Made by a program: the position numbers and the translations under genes. Below, piece after piece: positions 1-11,348 of a stretch of 64,000 bases of DNA; the stretch's first letter is position 1; every line of letters starts with the position of its first letter. The stretch is from positions 538,626-602,625 of the forward strand of contig BJOX01000001.1 of NCBI GenBank assembly GCA_009731375.1, written 5' to 3'. The notes under the pieces are model-generated. The model had not been told where the DNA came from and did no database searches. It saw only the letters and a program-made list of their open reading frames with translations. Source of the stretch: Paulinella micropora. Lineage: Eukaryota; Cercozoa; Imbricatea; Euglyphida.

Positions 1-4
1 CTCT

Positions 5-92
<88 letters not shown>

Positions 93-118
93 GGCGCGGT
101 AAGGCTCACTTCTGCCAT

Positions 119-166
<48 letters not shown>

Positions 167-183
167 ATATCTATCTATCTATA

Positions 184-228
<45 letters not shown>

Positions 229-358
229 GTCTATCTATCTATCTATCTATCTATCCATCCATCCATCCATCCATCCATCCATCCATCTATCTATCTATCT
301 ATCTATCTACCTATCTATCTACCTATCTATCCATCTATCTATCTATCTATCTACCTAC

Positions 359-407
<49 letters not shown>

Positions 408-430
408 GACCTACCTACCTACCTACCTAC

Positions 431-529
<99 letters not shown>

Positions 530-531
530 GC
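1..531. repeat. Compound microsatellite, CA, TA and CTAT units
   Basis: A (CA)n run is followed by (TA)n to about 88, then by (CTAT)n with CCAT and CTAC variants from about 116 to 531. The short island at about 88-118 (ggcgcggtaaggctcac...) interrupts the array and resembles the start of the exon at 534. The array stops at a CAG that works as the 3' splice site of that exon. Confidence 0.95.
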
Positions 532-533
532 AG

Positions 534-606
534 GTGCGGCAAGACTGATTTCTGCCACTTTGGCGTACGCGCCATCGACTCGCCCTGGACCGGCACATAC
601 AGCTGA
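534..606 (+). CDS. Terminal exon of an unidentified plus-strand gene
   Basis: After a (CTAT)n intron ending in ctgcag, one base completes a codon. An open frame then encodes [11 protein letters not shown] followed by [12 protein letters not shown] and a TGA at 604-606 (1 + 72 nt). The composition is protein-like and unlike the surrounding repeats, and the pyrimidine-rich array supplies a good 3' splice context. The rest of the gene would lie left of the window. A degenerate copy of the exon start lies at about 88-118. The family is not recognised. A chance open frame of this size is possible, so this rests on the splice site and on the pattern seen in the other genes here. Confidence 0.4.
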
Positions 607-1739
607 TATTCACATCAAGAGCAGCTTCATCAGACCAACCATGCATGTAAACATAAATTATTTTTGGCGCAAACACTAACATAATAATCGAGAATACTCA
701 ACTACTAGTCGAAGAGATGATTCTGAAGCCTTCATTATTCGTACGGAAGAACTACATATGGGCCGCACTATCTAAATGGTTCAATCAGTACCGGTACTAT
801 TGATATTAAGCTCTCTCGTATTCTGCTGTGTGGGCCGGGTTTATCCGTCATAACGACACTTAAGTTTCAAAGTTGTGATGCAATTATTTCAAAGTTGTGA
901 TGCAATTATTTACTTTTTTAACGCATACACTGTTTTAATTTTTTTTCCCCACTAAACGACTTTAATGATCGAAGAACGTGTAAGTCTTGACTAACCCCCT
1001 GCGAGGAAGTTGAATTACCAACCGGGGGCGGCAATCAATTGAATACAATACATACACTGCTGTCAATTGACCTCAAAATACTTTCTAGGTCAGGGAAGGT
1101 ACCAAAAGACTCTGGAACGGTCAATTCCAGTTTATTCAGTACTCTTGCTTGACAGACTACTTGACCGTCCCTTGCGAAACTGCCGGGCAATACAAATTCA
1201 AGTTCTGAGAACTAACGAGAATATTTCAAGTGGAATACGAGTTGCCACGGTATACCAGTGTAGATTGTTCAAGTCAGTCTGGAAAAAAATAAGGCAAAAA
1301 GGGACGAAACTGAGACTGCCACTTTACCTGGTTTGGATCTTTGCCATTTTTACCTATCCGGCATTATTATTGACTCCTATGACTCGAAGCGGACCAGGGA
1401 AAAAAAGATAGATATGGCAAGGGAAAAGGCAACGATAGTTAACATTTTCTAAAAAGCTAACGTGACCGGTATAATAAAGTGAAATAAATTGATATGTTAA
1501 CCGCAGTTGACTCTCAAAAACATAAGTGACAACTACTAGCGACTGACAAGTTATGACAGTTGATCAGTAGTAAATGAATGGGAAAATGAAGTAACGGAAC
1601 GCCGTATGCTAAAAATAGATGTGTAAACTTAAAGTAAAACTTGAAATATAAGTCAACTAAGTGAAGAAAGTTTTAACACAATTGCACTTGAATCATTAAT
1701 AATTCTGCCCCCGTCCGGTACGGTATTCATTCCGATAGC

Positions 1740-1740
<1 letters not shown>
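607..1740. other. No gene recognised
   Basis: AT-rich unique-looking sequence. The only longer frame (1067-1411) begins at TTG, has no recognisable domain and has no splice or repeat context. A 23-base tandem repeat (tttcaaagttgtgatgcaat...) occurs at about 865-911. Confidence 0.6.
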
Positions 1741-1778
<38 letters not shown>

Positions 1779-1780
1779 AC

Positions 1781-1998
1781 NNNNNNNNNNNNNNNNNNNN
1801 NNNNNNNNNNNNNNNNNNNNNNNNNNNNNNNNNNNNNNNNNNNNNNNNNNNNNNNNNNNNNNNNNNNNNNNNNNNNNNNNNNNNNNNNNNNNNNNNNNNN
1901 NNNNNNNNNNNNNNNNNNNNNNNNNNNNNNNNNNNNNNNNNNNNNNNNNNNNNNNNNNNNNNNNNNNNNNNNNNNNNNNNNNNNNNNNNNNNNNNNNN
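1781..1998. other. Assembly gap (218 N) flanked by poly-C
   Basis: N run with about 38 C on the left and about 16 C on the right. The homopolymer flanks look like sequencing or gap-filling artefact. Confidence 0.9.
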
Positions 1999-2089
1999 CC
2001 CCCCCCCCCCCCCCGGGCCCCCCCAGATCACTGCATAACGGTATGTTGGAGTTGCGATCCACCGAAACGAATCGTATAATAACAGATGA

Positions 2090-2834
2090 TTGTCGGACCG
2101 ATAGATATGTGAATAAGTATACAAAGAAAATGAACCAAAAAGATTGCAGATGTAGATCAATGCGCAACTCGATTATGTGCGTGCGTATATGTGTCAGCGG
2201 CCGTCAATGTATCAGACTGAGCACCTTAACAACCTGCCAAAACCTTTACCGTTGATAATCAGATTCTCCTCTGCACGACGTTTCGACTTCACTACTACGA
2301 GACTAGTTTTCGATTCCGTTCAGAAATGATTTCAAATGATCATAGCAAGTCAAAGATCTTTTTAGAAAAGATCGACTATTGCCTTTTTTCTACATATACT
2401 ACCTTTTTCCCGATTTCCCGTGAAACACACACGTTACGGTAAATTTGTGGACAAGGAACGGAAAAACAATATTTGACTTTCTTTTTAAGGCTATGTGCCG
2501 TTCCCAGTCATTTTTGCCTAGGCCTCCCAAATCAATTTGGGGTTTCTGATTTCAAGTTATTACCAACCCAACACTACCAGTTTATGACTGTTAACTCGAA
2601 ACCGAAAGACACTATCCGTTTGAGAACTGGAGACTTCACAATCTACGTTCTATACTTGATCGTACATTGTAAGCCTGCAATGAGTTCGAAATTACGTAAA
2701 TAAACGAAGTGGCCTCTCTACTATTTACTGGTATTTCACCTGCTCTCATAGAGTCAGGACTCAAAGCAGCCATAGTGTTCTTATTAAGAGTTCGTTGTAT
2801 CTGCCTACTTGAAGAGTTGTATACAAACTCACAA
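2090..2834 (+). repeat. 5' LTR of the Ty3/gypsy element
   Basis: From cagactgagcacc at about 2213 to actcacaa at 2834 it matches 15,427-16,075 with scattered substitutions and one indel of about 20 bp (the 3' copy carries extra sequence near 15,470). The boundary at 2090 is inferred from the inverted terminus TTGT/ACAA and the ATGA duplication. No clear tRNA primer-binding site directly follows the right end. Confidence 0.75.
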
Positions 2835-3170
2835 GTCGAATTTTTTCCTTCCAAGAGAAAACTACACATACAGAGTTGGTGTGTTCTGTGCACAGATCGA
2901 TTTGGAAAGACCCTCTCTTTCAGGAGTGGCTATACAACAACGTATTAGGACAGAGGTAACCAAAAACACATATGTCTCGACAGACTGTTCACCTGCCGTT
3001 GCATTTTTGTGTCCTTCCTCTGCCCTCATACACACTGCGCAGTCAACCAACACAGTATGTGTCTGGTTTTGTCGTTTTAGGGTCACCGGGGTCCCCCTTC
3101 CTACAGAGTGGAGAACACCTCCTCCACTGCACATCGCCCTTTTCTCTGCGCTCTGGCTCACTCCTGATAC

Positions 3171-3881
3171 GTGTACATGTGGAACCAGTCGCGACACGAC
3201 GACCCAGTATCGAAATACAACGAGCACAAACGACGATGTCTGGACCCATACCCCATCCTGGGATCCCGTACAGACACTCTACGTACAGATAAGAAGTTTC
3301 AGGAGGAAGTCAAGGCTGGAAAGACTACTCGCCTCCATACTAACCTATCACGTACACAAACCGTGCAATTTATTTACGATGTACTGACCAGTTATGTTGG
3401 TGACGAACGATACATTCTGTGGAAAAATCACAAGGATAAGGCTACCTGGCTACCACAGGTCCCCATTGCCCCTCAAGCCAGCCTAGATCTAGACCTCCTT
3501 CGTAATCCAGATTGGACAGACGCTGAAGTCTACGCCCAGTACCTGGGACCTGCAGGATCGTTGGCAGCCGCGGAGAAGCTCTGGACTCACATTGGCAATA
3601 TCATTCCTGTAGAAGCTTTACATAACTATTACCCAGTCACTGCTTCAACTGCCGGATCGCGGATTGGTGGGGTCACTACCAGTTACTGCTCCTCCGGGTA
3701 CAACCACTGGCACTACACCTGCCCTGCATCAGCTTTGACTAGTTCAACTAGCTCGTCGTCCTCGGGAAGCTTTCCTGCGTCATCCTCAGCCCCTACGCCC
3801 GTTGTGCTGACTCCGTCGATTCCGTTACTGCCCTCAGCTCCAACATCCACTGCTACACCTGCACTTGGTCAGTCTGTTTGA
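3171..3881 (+). pseudogene. 5' coding part of the gypsy element with a chromodomain-like stretch
   Basis: A 236-codon frame opens just after a TGA. Around residues 60-100 it reads RYILWKNHKDKATWLPQ, which resembles the chromodomain core (Y-x-VKWKGY ... TWEP). The C-terminal third is Ser/Pro/Thr-rich. Chromodomains in gypsy elements normally sit at the end of integrase, so a copy next to the 5' LTR would be unusual. Similarity is judged by eye only. It could simply be the N-terminal part of gag. Confidence 0.4.
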
Positions 3882-5560
3882 CCCTTCATGCCCTCGATAC
3901 CCAACATGCCGTACCCAACCCCAGATGCGTCATTCACACGTACTGGACGCCTCGCTCGAGCTGCGACTCCTGCTCCACCGCGCCCCGTAATGCAACCTTT
4001 TTCGGCTCTACTCGTTGGCAGACTAAACGAACGGTAAACCGTTCTTTGGCCACGCCATCCTTTCTCGGTACGCTCCTCACGTCTCCACAGCGACCTAATA
4101 CACCCATTGCCGAACAAGCCTACGACATCGACTTGCTTGCTTCAAGTTCGGCACTCAACCCGACTACTTCACCCGCTACGGCCCTCCTCGGTCACCCGCT
4201 GACACCTTCACGCGTGACACCGAGACCTTCGCCCGCTTCATCTAGCTCAATTACCAGCACGTTGGCATCCATCCCGGAAGGCCCTGCACCTGCAGCAAGA
4301 CCTACCACCACGGACACCAAGTCTGATGTGGATGCAGCAACAAGAGAAGACGGCAAAGGGACGGAACAGGTTGATGTCCCCGCCCAGCAGCCCCAGCTCG
4401 ATGGTTCATCAATGCCCCATTCGACAAGCTCCTCTGGCGATGCCGCATCATCCCAGTCTTCGCCAACCCGTCGCCTCCTTTGCTCCAGCGTTTCTGGCGC
4501 CAATTCAGGCTACCATATGTACATGCTACTACGCCGCTATGGATCCGCTCCCGCACGCCGTGCTATGTTCATCTTGTCGACTCCGGCAGGAGTACCGACA
4601 GCTGATCAAGCTACCTTCGCGCGCGAATTAGCACTTAACTGCCACGTCGCCAACACGCCGATTCAACTGGTCATCATGCACGCCATCAGCAACGTTCGCG
4701 CGTACGCGTGCGGACAAGACTACGGTCGGCATCATGGACGCCTGTTGGGCCCGGTTCGTCCGCGTCACCGACTCAATCCAGCAGGTATGGTGCTCGCTGT
4801 CCCTCATCTGGCTGCAGTTCATCCGCGACCTTATTCATGGCCGTTTGGATAAACACTACACATGGAAGTCGGCTCTCTAAGCTCTCAACCTACGACGCTT
4901 CAAGAAAGAGCAACTCCTGGCATACGTCAACCGATGTATCACGTAGTACGAATCCTCAAGCGTGACCGGCGTGAGCATCTGCGACGGGAACCAGATTGAG
5001 GACTTGGGCCGCATGCTGACTCCGATGGAGCGTGACCGATGGAATCAGCAAGAAGATCAAGTCATGCTTACCTACGGAGCCGGCTGGCCGCGCAACTTGG
5101 ATGACCTTCTCCCTTGGGCCAGGACTCTTGACCCCAACGTTATGGACGATTACCTTCTGGGGATGGAGATCCCGGTCCACACTGATACCGAAGATCCATC
5201 TAAGCATAAAGTCGGGACTTTGCTCGTCAGCGGCAGCTACCCAACCGCACTGACCGTCGGAGACGTCAACTGCCTCAGCAAGCAAAGATAGTCGCGGAGA
5301 ATACCGACCCTAACCGCCCTCATCGGCAGAAGCGTAAGGCTGACGCCATGGCTATGACCCAGACCGCTCCCTTGCAGACATCAACTCGCCCTGACAAACG
5401 CTTGAAGACGACCCACCCAGTCAAGAAGGAACACCCGAACAAGAAGCCGGCACACCGACAGCATCTTACGGGCGCCAACGCTGTGGCGATCCCTTCGGCA
5501 AAGACGTCTATGTCTACAATCAAGACTGATCCACCGGGTAGGCCGTCGAACCAGATCTAG
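3882..5560 (+). pseudogene. gag region, frameshifted
   Basis: Low-complexity Ser/Pro/Thr sequence (about 3.9-4.55 kb) leads into a helical, charged segment at about 4.6-5.25 kb spread over two frames. The segment around 4,713-5,291 contains IQQVWCSLSLIWLQFIRDL, LRRFKKEQLLAYVNR and LTPMERDRWNQQEDQV, a composition typical of retrotransposon capsid. In that frame there are stops near 4,831 and 4,949, and a frameshift precedes it near 4,700. Role by family: capsid and RNA packaging. Confidence 0.55.
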
Positions 5561-5574
5561 ACCAAACAAAAACC

Positions 5575-6651
5575 TTTCACAGGCATACCATGCGCCTACT
5601 GCAAGGAGCACAACAACTTTTTGAAGAAGGATCAGCTTCGTCAAAGAGTGCAAACTTCGTCAACAGCGTCGTCAAGACGACGGGAAGCCATCAGCGGCCG
5701 CTGCTCGCAACACACCGCGCGCTTTCCACGTGACTACTCGGTCCCGCACGTCCTCTCCGTTGGTGCCAACGCCCCCGCTTCTGCGAAAATTGCAACTATC
5801 CTAACAGTTGTCACTGGATGTGTTTGGGCCGCCAAACATCCTCTCAACCGCCCATTTATCGGCAAGACTACATTCACTTTGGATTCAGCCTGTAACTGTA
5901 AGGCGTCGCTCGCCTAACGTGGGTATGCAGCATGGCTTCACCATTTGGAAGTTGCCCCCTGACACTGGAAGCACGCTCATCCGTCGGCATCGACGCAGTA
6001 CTCACCGAACGCATTGAATTCTTTGCCTCCGCCGATCCAACGTCGCCGCTCCATGCAATTACCATCTATGTGTCGACCCACCTGCCCGATCGCGTGGATC
6101 TACTCCTCGCCAACGAGGTGGCCGCACAGATCAACTTGTCCATCGACGAGGCCCTGGAGAGGATCAAACCAACGGACTACATCCCTCTGAAGCCCAAGGC
6201 AAGACAGATTGTCTACGAGACGGAGTTTCACCTCTTCGACACGCCACTTCAAGTGGGCGATCGTCAACTAGCCACCATCAGCTACGACTTTCGTCCGGAG
6301 ACCTTGGTTGAAACGACTTCGTACCCGACTTCCAAGATCGTGAAAATCTTCAAGAACCGTGTTGGTACACAACCTTCGGGTTCTTACGATCTTTTGTCAA
6401 CTTTGCAAGCTCACCTCTACGGTCGCACAGTCAACCTCTTCATGTCCGAGAAAAGGAGACCATGCGATATGGACGAGAAGGAGCTGACAGAAGACGAAGA
6501 CGAAGACGAAGACGAAGAACCAGAAGAGGAACTTAAAGCTAACGTCCCGAAACGACAGAAGACGTCCCCTAGTCCGGGAATCTCATCGGCGAGTGAATCC
6601 AATCTGGCTTCCCAGGACAAGAGGTTGCTTCAAGCCCAGACATGGATATGA
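5575..6651 (+). pseudogene. Gag zinc knuckle remnant and aspartic protease, frameshifted
   Basis: CAYCKEH near 5,590 looks like the start of a CCHC knuckle that then loses frame. At 5,961-5,972 the codons for DTGS, the retroviral-type protease active site, follow hydrophobic residues. After a 1-base shift the frame 5,932-6,651 continues with IDAVLTERIEFF and VDLLLANEVAAQ, which fits the rest of the protease fold. That frame then becomes strongly acidic (DEDEDEDEEPEEE) and basic. Protease directly after a zinc knuckle agrees with gag-pol order. Confidence 0.55.
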
Positions 6652-7130
6652 CTGGTCAGCTTACACAACAGGATTACCACAACGACGCCCTTGCCTGATC
6701 GGCCATCCGAATAACTCAACAGACGAATCTGAGACGCAGCCCGACTGCACGATCCCTTTCTTTCGGACCATCGACGTCATCATCATCGTCGACGTCAGCT
6801 TCATTCTCATCGTTGGCAGTATCATCATCTAATAGTATCACGTCAACTGCATTGGCCCTTGGCCAAACATCGGCCCCTGCACCTAGCACACCGCAACTAT
6901 TCCAGGCTGCGTTGAGCAACCCTCCGTCGTCACAAGCTCCAGTTGTTCCTCGGGCATCCAGTCACAGCCAGTGACATGGTAGACGGCGCTCTTCTGGTAA
7001 ACGCGAACGCTTGGCGTCACCGGTACCTTCTTCCCCTTGCTCTCAAGTTCCAACAGCTTCTCCGCCACCACCCCGGCCCATCCAACCGACTACCAGTCCA
7101 GTCGCCGGGCTAAGTAAGGCATCTTAGAAG

Positions 7131-7841
7131 TTGCTCCGCCGTTCCATGCAGAAGACATCTCGCGCATCTTCTAGCAGTTCGTCGTCGTCCAGCTCCTCGT
7201 CTGCGCCAGCGGGAAGCACAGCCGTGATGCCAATCCAACCCCAGGCACCTCAAGCATCTTCTAGTAGCTCGTCGTCTTCGTCCAGTTCCTCGTCGGCACT
7301 AGCGGTAAGCCCAGCCAGGGTGCCAGCCCAATCCTCGGCGTCTCACTCTCCGGTGCAAGGCGGCCCCTCGGCCACATTCTCGCTCAGCCCGCTTGGACCG
7401 TACAAAACCCGTACTCCCAACGCGACAGACCGCGAAAAGGTTGGACCACCAGGCCAGCTGGCACAGAGAGATGCGATGACACCGGTACCACCGGCACCAC
7501 TGTCTCCCCCGGCCGACCACTATGTCAGGGTCAGCCCCACGAGATCAAGCCGCCCCTGGTCAGGATTCTCCAGCTTTACTGAGATACCAGGCCATCAACT
7601 AGATCTTCAAAAAGCCTTTGGCACCAACGGCTCTCCAGGCATGGACCCCGAACTTTACATTGTCCGAGATATTTGCCACTTATTTCCCAACAGTGGCCAT
7701 GACTATGGTTCCAGGCACTCACCCGCATTGTCGTCACCTTGGTTACTGGATCCCCAAGCACTTTATCTTCAACCAAGGCCTATGGCCGGACTCGACGATG
7801 ATGCAAATGCAACACCCAAGCGTGGAACGCCACTTCCCTAG
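7131..7841 (+). pseudogene. Extra gypsy ORF 1: Ser-rich linkers and a proline-rich tail
   Basis: A 236-codon open frame with two poly-serine tracts (about residues 14-24 and 43-55) separated by Pro/Ala/Gln-rich sequence, then a mixed region ending near 7,841. No domain recognised. It lies between protease and RT, where gypsy elements normally have nothing. Overlapping frame 7,618-8,139 may carry the true continuation after a frameshift (LSEIFATYFPTVAMTM...). Confidence 0.4.
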
Positions 7842-8176
7842 GATGCAACAAGTCCCGCACGGTGTCTTCCGTATCGAACCTTTCGATAGGCCGCCTCCCT
7901 TTACATCAACTGAAGACTGGCTTCTCCCTTCGTCAGATTTCAACACCTTCGCCGACAATCCAATTTTAGTGCGGACTTTCCTCCCGCGGGATACCCGTTT
8001 ACCACGTGACAGTGAAAGCAAGATATATTCGCACACGAACCGCGACATTGGTATGGGAAAACACCATGGGACAATGGAGAATCGACAGAGTTCTCTGAAG
8101 CCATCCGAGGCTTCCACCGCAATCACCCTACCATCCTGATGCAGCGTTACTGGCCCCTCGAAATAATGCGCACGAA

Positions 8177-8968
8177 ATGGACCCTGAGACCTTCGAAGAC
8201 TTCACACGAGGCCTTGCCCTAGGCCTCATCTCGGGCACCAGAATCCCTCTCGCAGTCATCAACACCGAAGCCATGTGCTTGATCCGTGTGAGCACTACAG
8301 CGGCCCCTGTGATGACCCGTCGTGGCAGTATTGCATCTACGAAGGAAGAACTTGAACATATCTTCAATATCCAGGAAGGTTCTACTATGATGTCACGGTT
8401 TTACGATAGCAAACAGACTGCCATCGTATTCCATTTCAGTCCGCAAAACGGCAGAAACACTGCCCAACTCATCGCTGCCTCTCTAGTTGGACCTAACATC
8501 GAACCCACCGGCGATGTCCAATACTTCAATGAAGGAATGGCTTTTGACTTTTTCTTCCGCCCATGGGGATATCGATCTTCGTACCTCGGCCTGCTCGTGG
8601 GAGCAAATCCTAACGCATTCCCCTTAGCAGCCGTCCTCCAAGGAGAACTTTTATTCCCGTGGTGCAGTATAGAACAAATCGAACCCAAACATCTGAGGTT
8701 CGACCCGATACCACTTTCGACATCACCGTACATTCGCCGTGTTTTTCGACTCCCAACTCGAGAACGTTGTTTCGCCCTACAGCACTATTTTCATCGTTTT
8801 CCATGTAATGACCCAATATGGCTCAAAATTGTCGCAAACGACGCGTACTACGATCTCGGCAGCTCCAACACTACTGGAGGACTACGTGCAGTGCATGAGC
8901 GATCCTACGACTGCATTGTCGATTTGCAGCTTAGTTTTTTCGACGACTGTAGCCTCACGGTCTACTAA
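8177..8968 (+). CDS. Extra gypsy ORF 2: unidentified globular protein
   Basis: A 263-codon frame starting MDPETFEDFTRGLALGL with normal globular composition (aromatic residues, charged residues and cysteines spread evenly). Recognisable stretches are GMAFDFFFRPWGYRSSY and FDPIPLSTSPYIRRVFRL. It belongs to no polymerase, protease, integrase or envelope family that I recognise. It sits in the sense direction within the 4-kb block between protease and RT, followed by 9,022-9,701, which may be its frameshifted continuation. It could be an additional element gene or a captured host gene. Confidence 0.45.
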   Translation: MDPETFEDFTRGLALGLISGTRIPLAVINTEAMCLIRVSTTAAPVMTRRGSIASTKEELEHIFNIQEGSTMMSRFYDSKQTAIVFHFSPQNGRNTAQLIAASLVGPNIEPTGDVQYFNEGMAFDFFFRPWGYRSSYLGLLVGANPNAFPLAAVLQGELLFPWCSIEQIEPKHLRFDPIPLSTSPYIRRVFRLPTRERCFALQHYFHRFPCNDPIWLKIVANDAYYDLGSSNTTGGLRAVHERSYDCIVDLQLSFFDDCSLTVY

Positions 8969-9021
8969 ACTGACAATAAAGATGAATAGTTCTGGGCTCA
9001 TTCTTTGACCCCAACCATTAC

Positions 9022-9701
9022 ATGGGACAATGGGCGTGCATAACGACATTCATCGGGATAGTTACGCTTGACGACGCCGCTACCCGCGACTATCTTCAGA
9101 AGGCACACAACTGGAAGGCCTATCCGGGCACTTGTAATGTCAGGGATTCCTTCTCCTGCAAATTCCGTTGGATACCTTATGAAAATGTCCCGTGGCATCT
9201 AGCCCAGTGTTTCCTTACGGTCGTCGCCAGCGAAACTGGTCGATGGTCAAGCAAGGAGATTCACGTGGTACATCACCCACCCCATACTGTTCCATGTTCG
9301 ACGCCGATATCATTAATCCGTACTCTCGAGACAAACGCCTCCGCGGCTATCCCTACGGAGCTCCGCTTGTCCGTATGCAACCGTCACGCCACACTCAACG
9401 ACATTTTCAAGTTTGGCACCCAGACGTTGCTTACTTTGCCCATCACCATGTGGGCCACATCCATCACCGATGGATCAATCTCAAGGAAAATAGGACAGAG
9501 GAGAATCTCTTGCATTTCTACACCAGGCTAGAAATGAGCACCCGAGTTCTTCGATACTTACCCCAGAACCTGAAAACTCCCATGTATTTACACGCTCACC
9601 AGGAGCGACACGGAGACACTATCGCATCGGGTATCCTCATACCTATGAGATCCACGTCGGATTTGACGTTCAAGCATCATCATCGAACCCTTAGGAGATA
9701 G
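9022..9701 (+). pseudogene. Extra gypsy ORF 3, frameshifted continuation
   Basis: Two overlapping frames (9,022-9,531 and 9,192-9,701) appear to be one coding sequence with a frameshift near 9,200: MGQWACITTFIGIV... in the first and IINPYSRDKRLRGYPYG then HHVGHIHHRWINLKENR in the second. Not recognised. The His-rich stretch is notable but not diagnostic. Confidence 0.35.
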
Positions 9702-9793
9702 AGGATTCCCCTGAGAAATCCGATGATCAATCTGGTTCATCAAGTTCCAGTTCTTCATCCAGCTCATCATCTAGCTCGAGCTCATCGTCGTTA

Positions 9794-10396
9794 GTGGTGG
9801 CCCCAGCGTCGCTACCACCGGTCCCAGCTCTGCCTCCAGCGGCCCCAGCGTCACTACCACCGGCCCCAGCTCAGCCGCCGTTGGCCTCAATTCAGTTGCC
9901 ATCGGCTCCGGCTCATCCACCAGCGGCCACTGGTTCTGACGCACCGGCCGCACCGTCGCCACAGGTATTAACTCGTGCTCATCCTGTCCAACCACAGCCT
10001 TCTTCTGGCTGCAAGCCCAGTGAGAATAAAAAGCATAACGACGACGACGATTCGAAGGGCGGTGGACATGGCCCCTCTTCGTCTTCGTCAAGTAGTTCGT
10101 CGTCAAGCAGTTTGCCATCGATGCCGACGACGACCCAGACAGCTGCGAATTCTCCTCCTCACTCAAGGACACGACGTTCGCAACACCCTCCGAGTAAGGA
10201 TGACGAAATCGAACCTCATGAGCAACGCAGCCACCGCAACGATAACTGTGGTATGATCACCCCTTTCTCTTTGGACGCCTCCAAGTACAACAGCTCTGCC
10301 GCCATCAACGGAACCTTCCCTCGGAGGAGAAACGACGAGTGTGCCAGACCTCTGCTGACCTTCTGGCGCCCTTGGGAATCCAAGCTGATAGTGTGA
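9794..10396 (+). pseudogene. Low-complexity Ala/Pro/Ser linker region of the gypsy polyprotein
   Basis: A 200-codon frame dominated by repeats of the type ASLPPAPAQPP and a poly-serine tract near 10,080. Such sequence usually links folded domains. A further unassigned frame, 10,481-10,771, follows (LILNGADVEAQPNARHAAW...) and leads to the start of RT near 11.0 kb. Confidence 0.4.
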
Positions 10397-11348
10397 ACTT
10401 TGCGGATTGCCCAAAAGCATCTAATAGTATGCCCCACCTTGGTAATCAGGAGCTTCTATACGATCTCCCTGTAGGCATCTTTGCCTACTCGGTTCACCAA
10501 TGCAAGGGCCCTCATCCTGAATGGTGCCGATGTGGAGGCCCAGCCGAATGCCCGTCACGCGGCCTGGCTCCCCCGTCACCCAGCCACTCTGCCTCTGCCG
10601 ATCATCGAGCTACACTTCCAAGGCGACGGCTTCTCGACCACAAACCCCGAAGTCGCCGCCAATTCAATATGCTCGCTCGGCCTGGTACTGGCTCAACTCA
10701 GAGATTGGGCAATGCGCAAAGTCAGGCCTGACAACCAAATCTGGAGCACTCTCCAAACTCTGAACAACTGAGGCCGCCTGATCCTCTTGCGCTCCTGACC
10801 GACATCGGCCCGCCCGTCCCGCACATGGATTCCTTCATGGAGGACTTCGCGCAGACATGTTCCGACCCTCGCATGCTCTTTTGCACGGCATCAACAGTCC
10901 AGGGAGCCCACCCGGCCCCATGGTTCTTTATCTCCGAACGACTTTGCCGCGACTTCCTAACCAAGCGATCGGAACAAAAGGCGGCACCAACAGGTCCTAA
11001 GTTTCCTCCCCAGACAAACTGTCAACCCGAGCCTCACCAAACCCCAACAAGACCAACTCTGGGCCCTCATCCGCGAATTCGACCACATCTTTCAGGACAA
11101 GGCAGGCGTCTTCAAACACACTTTCGGCTCAAACCGAATGCCAAACCAGTTACAGTCCCATGCCCGCGCTGGACTCCGTCAGTGGGCGAATATCTTTCTA
11201 GCTGGGCTACGGAGTCGTCCTCAGTGCTGGCACGTGGAGCTACGCCTCCTCACAATGCGCATGGGCGAGCCGCAGTTGCCCGGTCGGTAAATTCGAGGAT
11301 ATCGCGAAGGAAGTCATCCGAGACATTTGGAACGTTTACGACTACCAC

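Noticed and set aside
1067-1411. 114-codon plus frame
   Set aside because: Starts at TTG, has no domain, AT-rich drift composition and no splice partners.
1696-2167. Minus-strand frames of about 150 codons across the first gap
   Set aside because: They are made of N (X) and poly-Gly from poly-C flanks, so not genes. The same holds for frames across 15,290, 38,507, 41,424 and 43,153.
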